Source of the DNA: Sanguibacter gelidistatuariae
Lineage (GTDB): Bacteria > Actinomycetota > Actinomycetes > Actinomycetales > Cellulomonadaceae
Assembly (NCBI RefSeq): GCF_900096585.1
Contig: NZ_FMYH01000007.1
Location: 1-64,000, forward strand
Reading direction: 5' to 3'
Length of the DNA stretch: 64,000 nucleotides
The notes beneath the pieces were generated by a model. That model was given only the letters and a program-made list of their open reading frames with translations, was not told where the DNA came from and did not search any database. Each line of letters starts with the position of its first letter. Position 1 is the stretch's first letter. This document shows, in pieces, positions 17,692 through 26,300 of this stretch. The position numbers and the translations under genes are program-made.

Positions 17692-17805
17692 ATGGATGTT
17701 GATGTTCTCGAGATGATCTTCCTCGGCCTGCTCGTGGCGGCCACCGTGACGATCACCTGGTTCGCCGGGTTTGTCGTCTACAAGCTCTTCAAGGGCCAGC
17801 GTTAG
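17692..17805 (+). CDS. 37-residue single-pass membrane peptide
   Basis: A short ORF from ATG 17692 to TAG 17803-17805. It encodes an acidic N-terminus (MDVDVLEM), one long hydrophobic helix of about 23 residues and a basic C-terminus ending KLFKGQR, the pattern of a small inner-membrane protein with its C-terminus in the cytoplasm. Only two bases separate its stop from the ATG of the nitrobindin gene, so the two are probably co-translated. The start is preceded by AGGATG. I recognise no named family. Confidence 0.6.
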   Translation: MDVDVLEMIFLGLLVAATVTITWFAGFVVYKLFKGQR

Positions 17806-17807
17806 TC

Positions 17808-18434
17808 ATGGCGTTCGCCTTCCCGGAGGGGCTCGCCCCGGAGGTCTACCCGCTGGCCTGGCTCGTGGGGTCCTGGCGCGGGGAGGGCGTGATCTCCTAC
17901 CCGGGGATCGATGACGCCCCCTTCGTCCAGGACGTGACCTTCGACCACGACGGCGGGCCGTACCTGCGGTACGAGTCGACGATCCGGCTGCTCGAGCCGT
18001 CCGTCCCCGAGACCGTCCCGGCCGAGTGGGCCGACGCCGCCGAGAAGGCGAGCGACGCACCCGAGGCTGCCGCGTCGTCGGGCAGCGCGAACGGCGGCGT
18101 GACGCCGGAGCTGACGATCTGGTCGACGGAGACCGGGTACTGGCGGATTCCCCCCGAGCGCCCGGACGATCTGCCCGAGGGCAAGACGCCGCTCGAGGTG
18201 CTGCTCGCCGACCCGGCGGGCCGGGTGACGCTCTACGTCGGCGCCATCGGCGACGCGCGGGTGGATCTGGTCAGCGACCTCATGGCCCGCACGGCAAGCT
18301 CGGTCGAGGTGACCGCCTCGAGCCGGCTGTACGGCCTGGTCGAGGGCGACCTCATGTGGGTGTGGGAGCTGGCCGCCTTCGGCCACCCCCTGCAGTCCTA
18401 CGCCTCCGCACGGCTCACCCGATTGGACGGCTGA
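17808..18434 (+). CDS. Nitrobindin-like heme-binding beta-barrel protein (DUF1794/FABP-like)
   Basis: 208 residues forming a ten-stranded beta-barrel. Nitrobindins bind ferric heme and isomerise peroxynitrite or sense NO. The signature GSWRGEG (GxWxGxG) is at about residues 22-28, and the distal C-terminal block FGHPLQSYASARLTRL holds the His expected to ligate heme iron. An Ala/Ser-rich insertion of about 40 residues at residues 70-105 is longer than in many relatives. It is directly followed by the YgfZ gene with a 1-base gap, a common actinobacterial pairing. Confidence 0.87.
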   Translation: MAFAFPEGLAPEVYPLAWLVGSWRGEGVISYPGIDDAPFVQDVTFDHDGGPYLRYESTIRLLEPSVPETVPAEWADAAEKASDAPEAAASSGSANGGVTPELTIWSTETGYWRIPPERPDDLPEGKTPLEVLLADPAGRVTLYVGAIGDARVDLVSDLMARTASSVEVTASSRLYGLVEGDLMWVWELAAFGHPLQSYASARLTRLDG

Positions 18435-18435
18435 C

Positions 18436-19551
18436 ATGCCCGGACCCAGCCCCATCCTCGCTCGCCACGGCGCCGTCGCGGCCTCGGCCGCAGGCATCGA
18501 CGCCGGCGTGGCCTGGCACTACGGCGACCCTACGGCTGAACAGCGCGCCCTGGAACGCCACGGCGCCTTCGTCGACCTCTCCCACTACGGCGTGGTCACT
18601 GTCACCGGCCCGGACCGGTTGACCTGGCTCAACTCGATCACCTCCCAGGACCTCACGACGCTCGGCGTCCGGGAGTCGACCGAGACGCTCGTGCTGTCCC
18701 CGCACGGCCACATCGAGCACGCCGCCGGCGTGGTCGATGACGGGGAGACCACCTGGCTGCTGACCGAGGGCAGCCACGCGGGCGACCTCGCCGCCTGGTT
18801 GACCAAGATGAAGTTCATGATGGCCGTCGTCATCACCGACGCGACCGAGCAGTGGGCCGTCATCGGGGAACCGGTCGACGCCGAGGGCACCGACGACGAG
18901 CCGATCACCTGGCGCGACCCGTGGCCGCGCACCCTGCCTGGCGGCACCCGTTACGGCCTGCCCGACGACGAACACCCCGGCAGCGAGCGTCCGTGGCGCC
19001 TCGTCGTGGTTCCGCGCCCGTCCCTGCCCGACGCCGTCGCCGCCCGTGAGGCGGCTGGCTGGCGGCTCGCCGGGACGTGGGCGAGCGAGGCACTGCGGAT
19101 CGCGGCCTGGCGGCCGCGGCTGGCGACCGAGGTCGACCACAAGACCATCCCGCACGAGCTCGACTGGCTGCGCACCGCGGTCCACCTGCACAAGGGCTGC
19201 TACCGCGGGCAGGAGACGGTCGCCCGCGTGCACAACATGGGACGCCCGCCCCGGCGTCTGGTCATGGCGCACCTGGACGGGTCGGGACACCTCACACCCG
19301 AGGTCGGCGCCGAGGTCAGCGCCCAGGAGCGGGTCGTGGGGAAGGTCACCTCGGTCGCGCGCCACCACGAGCTCGGTCCGATCGCGCTCGCCGTGATCAA
19401 GCGCAGTGCCCCCACCGACGTCGACCTGCTGGTGGCCTGCGACGGCGGCGACGTCGCCGCAGGCCAGGAGGTCGTCGTGCCCGGGGAAGGCGTGTCGGTG
19501 GACCGCCCGGCCCCGCGCGGGCCGGTCGCCCGTGGCCTGAACCCGCGGTGA
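18436..19551 (+). CDS. ygfZ: YgfZ/GcvT-like folate-binding protein (Fe-S cluster repair/assembly)
   Basis: 371 residues. The YgfZ signature KGCYRGQE is at about residues 254-261, followed by TVARVHNMGRPPRRLV. The N-terminal part has GcvT-like elements (HGAFVDLSHYGVVTVTGPDR and SPHGHIEHAAGVV). YgfZ proteins bind tetrahydrofolate and help maintain certain Fe-S enzymes; the Cys of the signature is important. The stop overlaps an alternative GTG start of the next gene (GTGA at 19548-19551). Confidence 0.9.
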   Translation: MPGPSPILARHGAVAASAAGIDAGVAWHYGDPTAEQRALERHGAFVDLSHYGVVTVTGPDRLTWLNSITSQDLTTLGVRESTETLVLSPHGHIEHAAGVVDDGETTWLLTEGSHAGDLAAWLTKMKFMMAVVITDATEQWAVIGEPVDAEGTDDEPITWRDPWPRTLPGGTRYGLPDDEHPGSERPWRLVVVPRPSLPDAVAAREAAGWRLAGTWASEALRIAAWRPRLATEVDHKTIPHELDWLRTAVHLHKGCYRGQETVARVHNMGRPPRRLVMAHLDGSGHLTPEVGAEVSAQERVVGKVTSVARHHELGPIALAVIKRSAPTDVDLLVACDGGDVAAGQEVVVPGEGVSVDRPAPRGPVARGLNPR

Positions 19552-19619
19552 CCACGGCCGGGCAGGGCCGGCAGGGTAGGAGCGCTCGCGACGGTCGGTC
19601 CATGGAGGACTCCTTCGTC

Positions 19620-20708
19620 ATGTCGCAGCTGTCCCGTGCGGGAGTGCAGGTGCGCAGCCGGGTCCGCCAGGGCAGCACCCGGGTGAGGGCCGGGTTCTGG
19701 CCGATCATCGTGGTGGCGGTCGCGGCCAGCGTGTCCTACGGGCTGTCGCTGCAGGTCCTCGGCCACGCCTACCCCTTCTTCGCTCCCGTATGCGTTTGGA
19801 TCTGCCTCGGCTTCACGACCGACCGCAGCATGCGCCGGGTCGCCGAGCTGGGCATCGGCGTCACCGTGGGTGTCGGCCTGGGCGAGCTCATCGTCCGAGC
19901 GATCGGTGCGGGAGCCCTGCAGATCGGGCTCGTGCTCGCGCTCTCCGCCCTTCTCGCCCGGTTCATCGACCGCGGAGCGCTGCTCACCACCCAGGCGGGT
20001 GTCCAGGCCATCGTCATCGTCGGGCTTCCGCTCGCCTCGACCGGGGGCGGGTTCGGGCGCTGGACCGACGCCCTCATCGGCGCGGCGGTCGCCTTCCTCG
20101 TCGCCGCCTTCACCCCGGGTGACCTGCGCCGCCAGCCGCGACGGATCGGCGGCGAGGGGCTCGTCGAGCTGGCCCGCACCCTCGAGGCGGTGGCCAACGG
20201 TGTGCGCAGCGGGCTGCCCGCCGACCGCGAGGCGGCCTTGCTGCGCGGTCGCGCGAGCGAACCGGCCCTCGACGAGTGGCAGTCGGTGACCCGCGAGGCC
20301 CTCGAGAACTCCCGGATCACGGCGAACGGACGCAAGTACCGCGCCGAGCTCGTGGAGATCGGGCGCAGCGCGATTCTGGTCGACCGCACGATGCGGACCG
20401 TCCGGGTGATCGCCCGGCGCGCACTGTCCCTGCCCACGGGGCAGGCCGTCGAGCACCTCGCCGTACTGCTCGACGATCTGGCAGCCGCAGCGCGCGAGCT
20501 CGCCGAGGCGGTCGCCGCGGGCAAGGACACCAAGTCCGCCCGCGCGCACATTCTCCAGATCGCCGCCTCGGCGGACCCGGGGGCGCTGGGCAGCAGCGAC
20601 TGGCAGGTGCAGTCGCTCATCCTCATCCTGCGGTCGGCGATCGTCGACCTGCACGAGGCGTCCGGCGCCAGCCCAGAGGAGGCACGTGCCGCGCTCGCTC
20701 CGATGTGA
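19620..20708 (+). CDS. FUSC-family membrane protein (aromatic-acid exporter-like)
   Basis: The N-terminal half contains four to six hydrophobic helices (from FWPIIVVAVAASVSYGLSL to about residue 165), and the C-terminal half is a soluble, alpha-helical Ala/Arg-rich region, the pattern of FUSC/YgaP-like proteins. Such proteins are thought to export organic acids. The ATG at 19620 has GGAGGA ten bases upstream and gives 362 residues. In-frame alternatives are ATG 19602 and GTG 19548, the latter overlapping the ygfZ stop. The substrate is unknown. Confidence 0.72.
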   Translation: MSQLSRAGVQVRSRVRQGSTRVRAGFWPIIVVAVAASVSYGLSLQVLGHAYPFFAPVCVWICLGFTTDRSMRRVAELGIGVTVGVGLGELIVRAIGAGALQIGLVLALSALLARFIDRGALLTTQAGVQAIVIVGLPLASTGGGFGRWTDALIGAAVAFLVAAFTPGDLRRQPRRIGGEGLVELARTLEAVANGVRSGLPADREAALLRGRASEPALDEWQSVTREALENSRITANGRKYRAELVEIGRSAILVDRTMRTVRVIARRALSLPTGQAVEHLAVLLDDLAAAARELAEAVAAGKDTKSARAHILQIAASADPGALGSSDWQVQSLILILRSAIVDLHEASGASPEEARAALAPM

Positions 20709-20735
20709 CCGGCCCGCTGCCCTAGGCTGTGGGAC

Positions 20736-21071
20736 ATGTTCGCCTCGCTGCAGCAGTTCCTGCTGGCCCTGATCACCGTCGTCCTCCTGGCTGTCGAGGT
20801 GTATTCCCTGGTCGATGCCCTCCGCCGCCCCGCCGCGGCGTTCGTGAGCGCTGGCAAGCGCACCAAGAACTTCTGGTCCGCGCTCCTGGCGATCGCCGCG
20901 GTGCTCGGCTTCATCGGCCTCACTCCCCCGCTCGGCGGCGGGTTCTTGGGCCTGGCGGTCCTCTTCGCCGTCATCCCAGCGATGATCTACCTCTCCGACG
21001 TCCGGCCGGCGCTCGGTGGCCGCCGCCGCCCGCGCGGGGGCGGGCCCTCCGGTTCCCGCGGGGGGTGGTGA
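20736..21071 (+). CDS. DUF2516 family membrane protein
   Basis: 111 residues with three hydrophobic segments ([40 protein letters not shown] and [16 protein letters not shown]), followed by a Gly/Arg-rich tail ([15 protein letters not shown]). This is the actinobacterial DUF2516 pattern including [19 protein letters not shown] between helices one and two. Its function is unknown. The stop is one base from the ATG of dtd. Confidence 0.82.
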   Translation: MFASLQQFLLALITVVLLAVEVYSLVDALRRPAAAFVSAGKRTKNFWSALLAIAAVLGFIGLTPPLGGGFLGLAVLFAVIPAMIYLSDVRPALGGRRRPRGGGPSGSRGGW

Positions 21072-21072
21072 C

Positions 21073-21525
21073 ATGCGCGCCGTCGTGCAGCGCGCCTCCC
21101 GCGCCAGCGTCACGGTCGCCGGCGACGTGCTCGCCTCCTTCGACGGCCCGGGCCTTGTGGCCCTAGTCGGGGTCACGCACGACGACGGCGCGGAGCAGGT
21201 CGCCGCGATCGCCCGCAAGATCGCCGAGCTGCGGCTCTTCGCGGCGCCTGCCGACGGGTCCTCCGGGGTCGGTGAGCTCAGCGCCCTCGACATCGGCGCT
21301 CACATCATCGTCGTGAGCCAGTTCACGCTCTACGCCGACACGAAGAAGGGTCGTCGACCGTCGTGGAACGGGGCGGCTCCGGGGTCGGTCGCCGAGCCGC
21401 TGGTCGACGCTGTCGTGGCGGACCTGCGCGGACGCGGGCTGAGCGTGGGGACCGGGCGTTTCGGGGCGGACATGCAGGTGGAGCTTGTCAACGACGGGCC
21501 TGTGACGATCATCCTCGACGCATGA
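21073..21525 (+). CDS. dtd: D-aminoacyl-tRNA deacylase
   Basis: 150 residues starting [18 protein letters not shown] hydrolyses D-aminoacyl-tRNAs (and Gly-tRNA-Ala) to keep translation homochiral. It keeps the key motifs SQFTLYAD and, near the C-terminus, a GPVT motif with Asn before it (NDGPVT), as well as FGADM. The ATG at 21073 is right after the DUF2516 stop; a longer open frame upstream is not used. Its stop overlaps the start of the glycosyltransferase gene (ATGA). Confidence 0.93.
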   Translation: MRAVVQRASRASVTVAGDVLASFDGPGLVALVGVTHDDGAEQVAAIARKIAELRLFAAPADGSSGVGELSALDIGAHIIVVSQFTLYADTKKGRRPSWNGAAPGSVAEPLVDAVVADLRGRGLSVGTGRFGADMQVELVNDGPVTIILDA

Positions 21526-22664
21526 GCGGGGGAGGCGTTCTGCGCGTGGGGCTGGTCATCGACGACTCTCTCGACCGGCCCGACGGCGTCCAGCAGCACG
21601 TGCTGACCCTCGGGGCGTGGCTGACCGGGCAGGGGCACGAGGTGCACTACCTCTCGAGCACAACCGTGAGGACCGACCTGGCGAACATGCACTCCCTGGC
21701 GCGCAACCTCCGGCTGAAGTTCAACGGGAACCGGCTCGGCATCCCGCTGCCGGCGCCCGCCCGCCCGATCACCGCGCTGCTGGGCTCGGTGGACTTCGAC
21801 GTGCTGCACATCAACATGCCCTACAGCCCGCTGCTCGCCGGCCGGGTGATCACCCGCGCGCGCCCCGGCACCCGGGTGGTGGGAACCTTCCACATCCTGC
21901 CGTGGACCCGGCTGACCCGGTGGGGCACCCGGCTGCTCGGGCTCGTCCAGCGCCGCCAGCTGCGCCGCTTCACCCGCGTCATCGCGGTGTCCGCGCCCGC
22001 GGCGGTCTTCGCCGCGGACGCCCTCGGGGTCGCCCCGATCGTCATCGGCAACCCGGTGGATGTTGCGCGGTTCGCGCAGGCGCGGGACGTGGAGCTCGCG
22101 CGGGAGGGCGCTGCGAACGAGGCGGCACCCGTGCGGATCGTGTTCCTTGGTCGGTTGGTCGAGCGGAAGGGGGCCGGTGAGCTGCTGCGCGCCGTCGCGT
22201 CGATGCGCGCCCTCACCCAGACGCCGGTCCAGGTGGTCCTCGGCGGCACCGGACCGCTGCGGGAAGAGCTGGAGACCTTCGTCGGAGGGCATGGCCTGGC
22301 CGACTGCGTCGAGTTCATCGGCTACGTCACCGAGGAGGACAAGGCCGCGCTGCTCGCCGGGGCGGACGTCGTCGCGCTGCCGTCCACGGGCGGGGAGAGC
22401 TTCGGCATCTCGGTCGTCGAGGCGCTCGCCGCGAGTCGCGGGGTTGTGCTCGCGGGGGACAACCCCGGCTACCGCACGGTCATGGAGGGCCTTGAGGACC
22501 AGCTGATCGACGCGACCGACACTCCCGCCTTCGCCACCCTGCTCACCCGCTATGTGGACGACGCCGCGGCGCGCACGCAGGCGAGCGCGCGTCAGGTGGT
22601 CCACGCCGGGCGCTTCGACGTGAACGTCATCGGGGCGCAGGTGCTTGGGGTGTATCGGGGCTGA
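21522..22664 (+). CDS. GT4-family glycosyltransferase
   Basis: 380 residues, GT-B fold retaining glycosyltransferase. N-terminal domain: [20 protein letters not shown] with the Gly-rich acceptor-side loop. C-terminal Rossmann half: [19 protein letters not shown] and [11 protein letters not shown], and the E-x7-E motif in [11 protein letters not shown] that contacts the nucleotide-sugar donor. It resembles the PimB/MgtA mannosyltransferases that act on membrane lipids in Actinobacteria, but donor and acceptor cannot be fixed from sequence. It is translationally coupled to dtd and is the last gene of the dtd unit. Confidence 0.87.
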   Translation: MSGGGVLRVGLVIDDSLDRPDGVQQHVLTLGAWLTGQGHEVHYLSSTTVRTDLANMHSLARNLRLKFNGNRLGIPLPAPARPITALLGSVDFDVLHINMPYSPLLAGRVITRARPGTRVVGTFHILPWTRLTRWGTRLLGLVQRRQLRRFTRVIAVSAPAAVFAADALGVAPIVIGNPVDVARFAQARDVELAREGAANEAAPVRIVFLGRLVERKGAGELLRAVASMRALTQTPVQVVLGGTGPLREELETFVGGHGLADCVEFIGYVTEEDKAALLAGADVVALPSTGGESFGISVVEALAASRGVVLAGDNPGYRTVMEGLEDQLIDATDTPAFATLLTRYVDDAAARTQASARQVVHAGRFDVNVIGAQVLGVYRG

Positions 22665-22876
22665 ACGCGAGCCCCGGACGATCAGCTCAACTTCGTCGGG
22701 AGCAGGAAAGACGCCAAAGGTGAGTACCCCGTCGGGCCGCTCGCCGCGCTCGCAGCGGGTCGGACCCGGATCTGGCAGCGCCCTCGCCCAAGAGGTGTCG
22801 ACGGGGAGGGACGGCGATTGAGGTCAGATCCAGGATTCATCGGCTACTGTGGGCTGGCCGAGCCTCACCTAGGGCG

Positions 22877-23670
22877 TCAGGCCGGCTCAATGGCTGAGTC
22901 GTCGCCGGACCTCGTCGCGTCGGCGTCTGCGACGCGACGCATTCGGACGATGCCCCAGCCGACAAGGGCTGCGGCGAGGTCGGTGCGTGAGAGGGCCGCG
23001 ATCGTCACCGTCTCCCGGAACTGGATGCTCCGCTCGGTGGTCCAGTGTGATCCGGCGATGTCGCCGGTGAACAGCCTTGCGAGGATGGCTCCGGTGACAG
23101 CGATGCCGACGGCTGAGGCAACCTCGGTGGCAGTGTCGGTGAGCGCTGCGCTAATCGTGGTCTGGACCTTCCGCAGACCACGGAGCATGTTGGTCCCAGC
23201 GATGACGCCGACCACGCGCATCTCGGCGACGACGAGCACGAGCGCAAGAGCGACCCACACGTATCCAAGACGGCCCATCAGCCCGTAGGCGGCGAGGCCG
23301 AGCACGACGGTCACGGCGCTGAGCCAGGCCGCCATGCAAGGCCGACCCGACGCACGAGAGGAGTGATGAACGCGCCTCCGGCGACGAGGACGACAACCTG
23401 CGGCAACATGTAGCAGAGCCCGGCGGTCGCGACCCCGGCCACGGCCCTGAACGCCAGGCCGCTCGAGACGAGAAGGTGGCGGGCCGCGCGCTCGCGGAGG
23501 ACGAAGAGGCCCGCCGCGACGACTGCCGCAGCAGTCGTCACCCAAGGGGCCCACTACCCGGTGCCCTCGTTGACGAACAGCGTCGGCGCGACTAGCGCCA
23601 GCACGAACACGCACGCCGTCGGGCCGACAACGAGCCCGACCAGCCTCACTGTCGAGATGAGGCGCTGCGC
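22877..23670 (-). pseudogene. Relic of a DHA2-type MFS exporter (C-terminal half)
   Basis: On the minus strand, pieces of the C-terminal half of a drug exporter are readable: LISTVRLVGLVVGPTACVFV, then after an in-frame TAG near 23553 AGLFVLRERAARHLL, GAFITPLVRRVGLAW, and after a frameshift near 23340 AAWLSAVTVVLGLAAYGLM and TATEVASAVGIAVTGAILA down to the stop at 22877. The N-terminal seven helices are absent. At least one nonsense codon, one frameshift and a 5' deletion make it non-functional. Its start overlaps the Ohr relic on the opposite strand. Confidence 0.8.
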
Positions 23671-23787
23671 GTCGAGCTCGGCGGGATCGACCAAGCGGAG
23701 GCCGAAAGGCTCGTCGCTTTTGCATACCAGGTCTGCCCGTACTCGAACGCTGTTCGTGGGAGCTCCGACATGGAGCTGGAGGTCACC
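23656..23787 (+). pseudogene. Fragment of an Ohr/OsmC peroxiredoxin
   Basis: A plus-strand stretch of about 44 codons matches the C-terminus of organic hydroperoxide resistance proteins: LRVELGGIDQAEAERLVAFA followed by QVCPYSNAVRG, which holds the second catalytic Cys, then DMELEVTV. The first two thirds of the gene, including the first catalytic Cys, are missing, and no start is available. The frame continues past the family C-terminus for about 45 unrelated codons. It is a remnant. Confidence 0.65.
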
Positions 23788-23920
23788 GTGGCCGATGGTG
23801 TGTGCGGGAGGCCTGGGCGTGCTTGTCGGTCGTGCCTCCCGCTGCGGTGTGCCGCGGGAGTCTGGTTTCCTCGTCACCATGTGGGACCCCCTCGGCAGGT
23901 CCCACTGCTCCATTGTGATT

Positions 23921-23932
23921 GAAATCGATTTC
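23921..23932. promoter_or_regulatory. LacI-type operator 1
   Basis: GAAATCGATTTC, a perfect 12-bp palindrome centred on CG, about 245 bp upstream of the DUF4185 gene. It is the first of six related sites in the carbohydrate locus. Confidence 0.75.
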
Positions 23933-24104
23933 GGCTAAAGTTGGCCCCAGGCAACGAGGCGCCTAAGCGATCAGGGGGATGGGCCTGGCGCGCATCAGGC
24001 GGATCGGCCCAGGTTGGCCCTGGGATCCGGCGCGCGCTCCATCGAGAGACCCGGCGCCGGGAGGTGCGTCGTGTTTGATCGCACGGCACACGCACTCTCG
24101 TTGT

Positions 24105-24116
24105 GAAATCGATTAC
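24105..24116. promoter_or_regulatory. LacI-type operator 2
   Basis: GAAATCGATTAC inside TGTGAAATCGATTACATC, a variant of the same palindrome with one changed position, about 60 bp upstream of the DUF4185 start where it could cover the promoter. Confidence 0.7.
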
Positions 24117-24177
24117 ATCCGGTTCGATGGCGAACAACGCCACGTCGTCGCGCCCATCACAAGGAAGTGAGAGGGGC

Positions 24178-25359
24178 ATGAGGACATCTCGAAGCAGCAG
24201 GAGCAGACCCACCAGACGCATGCGCGCAGGCGACGGAGCCGTCGCCGGACTCCTTGCCGTCGGCGTCATGGTGGCCGCAGCCGGATCGTCGACGGGTGAG
24301 GCCGACCAGCCGGGACAAGCAGGACAGGCATGGTCCGGGGGATACTCCCATCCGAGCGCGGTCCGTCTCGTGAGCCAGCTCACCGGGGCTAAGGGGCTCA
24401 CCAATACCATGGACACGTGGCGGATCGGAGGGACCGACCTCGGTCTCATGTGGGACAATGGAGCCGGCGAGGTCCTCTTCGCCGTGGGCGACACGTTCGG
24501 AGACTGGAGCGGTGACGGAGGAAGCGGCGGGGACTGGCGGTCCAACGCACTCCTAAGATCCGACAACCAAGACTTCCGGGAGACCGGGATGACGTTCTCC
24601 TCAGCTGCGACGACGGAGTCTGGCTCCGCCAAGGAGATCATCCCGTCGCTCAAGGTCCCCGGCGTCGAGCACACGAGCATCCCCACAGGCGGCATCGCCG
24701 TCGACGGACGCCAGTACCTCGCGTTCATGTCGGTCAACAGGTGGGGCGACCCAGGGGAGTGGTTCACCAACTACTCCCGCATCGCGTACTCCGACGACAA
24801 CGGGACGGCCTGGAACGCGACCGACGGCCCGCAGTGGGACAACGACCCGCAATGGGGCGACAAGTTCCAGATGGTCGCGTTCACCCACGGCCAGGACGAC
24901 GGCTACGTCTACATGTACGGCACCAAGAACGGACGCTTCGGAGCCGTTCATGTCTCACGGGTTCCCGCGGCCTCGATCCTCGACAAGGCCGCTTACACCT
25001 ACTGGGACGGCACCTCCTGGGGCGAGGACGAGACCGCCGCCGCCGAGCTGGCGCCTGCACCGGTCACGGAGATGTCGGTGCAGTACAACGACTACATCGG
25101 CCGATGGATGATGATGTACACGACCGACTCCCAGGAGGAGGGCATCTACGACCTCCTCTTCCGCACCGCGGAGCGCCCTGAGGGGCCGTGGTCCGACGTG
25201 ACGGTCGTGGGCACGTCAGTCGACTTCCCCGGGCTGTACGCGCCGTACCTGCACCCGTGGAACGACGGGCCCGAGGTCCACTTCACGATGTCCATCTGGG
25301 GCCCGTACAACGTGTTCCAGTTCGCCTTCACCCTCGACGAGGACGGCAAGGTCGTCTAG
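24178..25359 (+). CDS. Secreted DUF4185 protein (GH183-related), C-terminal part lost to a stop codon
   Basis: 393 residues from an ATG with AAGGAAGTGAGAGG upstream. An Arg-rich N-terminus and a hydrophobic stretch (GAVAGLLAVGVMVAAAG) form a signal sequence. The mature part is a DUF4185 domain: WRIGGTDLGLMWDNGAGEV, VGDTFGD, WRSNALLRS, IPTGGIAVDGRQYLAFM and WDNDPQWGDKFQMVAF, expected as a five-bladed beta-propeller. Some DUF4185 proteins are endo-D-arabinofuranases (family GH183) that cut mycobacterial-type D-arabinan, but DUF4185 is broad and the substrate here is inferred. It ends GKVV-stop, and homologous-looking sequence (PNLIEDPHL) continues in the same frame, so the TAG probably truncates a longer, anchored enzyme. 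Two LacI-type operators lie upstream. The catalytic domain seems complete. Confidence 0.78.
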   Translation: MRTSRSSRSRPTRRMRAGDGAVAGLLAVGVMVAAAGSSTGEADQPGQAGQAWSGGYSHPSAVRLVSQLTGAKGLTNTMDTWRIGGTDLGLMWDNGAGEVLFAVGDTFGDWSGDGGSGGDWRSNALLRSDNQDFRETGMTFSSAATTESGSAKEIIPSLKVPGVEHTSIPTGGIAVDGRQYLAFMSVNRWGDPGEWFTNYSRIAYSDDNGTAWNATDGPQWDNDPQWGDKFQMVAFTHGQDDGYVYMYGTKNGRFGAVHVSRVPAASILDKAAYTYWDGTSWGEDETAAAELAPAPVTEMSVQYNDYIGRWMMMYTTDSQEEGIYDLLFRTAERPEGPWSDVTVVGTSVDFPGLYAPYLHPWNDGPEVHFTMSIWGPYNVFQFAFTLDEDGKVV

Positions 25360-26143
25360 CCGAACCTCATCGAGGACCCGCATCTGGCCAGGTCCGCGGA
25401 CGTGAGGCACCCGGTGTGGGTCTGCCAGGGCTCGTGCGGCGTCGACACCAACCCCGGCTGGGCGTACGGCGGCATCTTCCAGGCCTGGATGCGCGGGTCC
25501 TCGGGTCGGATCGGAATGCACCAGGAGGTCGCCGTCGTCACGACAGAGATTGCGGCCAGCCCAGGTACAAGCGCTACCAGGTCGCCGTCAACTCCGGCGA
25601 CCGCGAGAGCATCCAAGCCTACGTGGGCGCGAGCCCGCAGGGTTATCGCTGGGTGCAGGCGAGCGGGTTCTCGCTCGTGCAGACAGCTCCAAGCAGTCCT
25701 CAGACCGCCACAGTCATCTCTCCGACGAGGCTGGTCACTCCGACCTGCGGTGTCGAGACGAGCGTCGACATGCCGCAGGACGTGGCTGGGGTCGCCTACA
25801 CGTCCTCGCGGGAGGGCGCGACTGTCACAGCCGCCGCGACACCGACAGCAGGCTACGTGCTCGGAGTAGGAGCGGAGGCGAGCTGGACCTTCGACGTGGT
25901 CGCGATGCCGTGCGCCACGCTGGACCCGCAGGAGACCCCGGGCACGACGCCTCCGGCTGCGACGAGCCCAGTGCGGTGAACCCGGCAGCTGCAAATCCTG
26001 GCACGACACCACCGGTGACGAGTGCGGGTGGGGCGGCGGGCGGCCTGACAGCGACAGGCGCAGGTGTGACTGCCGTGAGCATCGTCGCGGCGCTCCTCCT
26101 GCTGGCAAGTCTGTGGCTGCGACGCCGGGCAGCACGTCCCTGA
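25360..26143 (+). pseudogene. Disconnected C-terminal part of the DUF4185 protein (carbohydrate-binding-like region and membrane anchor)
   Basis: After the TAG at 25357, the same frame reads PNLIEDPHLARSADVRHPVW and GGVDTNPGWAY-like text (actual: CGVDTNPGWAYGGIFQAW), resembling the start of a CBM4/9-like ligand-binding module. Near 25550 the reading moves to another frame (RYKRYQVAVNSGDRESIQAY, WVQASGFSLVQ), and near 25950 to a third, which ends in a Gly/Thr-rich linker, one hydrophobic helix (GVTAVSIVAALLLLASLWL) and a basic tail RRRAARP, a C-terminal wall or membrane anchor. One nonsense codon and two frameshifts separate these parts, so the anchored form cannot be made. Confidence 0.7.
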
Positions 26144-26170
26144 GGGGCTGACCCGTTCCAGCCCCCTCAC
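26141..26170. terminator. Hairpin after the DUF4185 remnant
   Basis: Inverted repeat TGAGGGGCTG / CAGCCCCCTCA with one bulged base, directly after the TGA that closes the anchor remnant. Confidence 0.5.
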
Positions 26171-26243
26171 GGTCCGGGGAGGGCGCCGTCGTCTGTGTCG
26201 GGTCGAGACCCCGGCGACGCCCACGGCCGTCCGACGGGCACGA

Positions 26244-26277
26244 CGAAGCCCCGGATCCATGCGGCTCCGGGGCTTCG
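26244..26277. terminator. Bidirectional hairpin terminator
   Basis: 12-bp perfect inverted repeat (26244-26255 and 26266-26277) with a 10-base loop, between the DUF4185 remnant and the convergent isomerase-GH116-kinase operon. Confidence 0.75.
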
Positions 26278-26300
26278 CATTGCGGCCTCAGCCCGGACCG

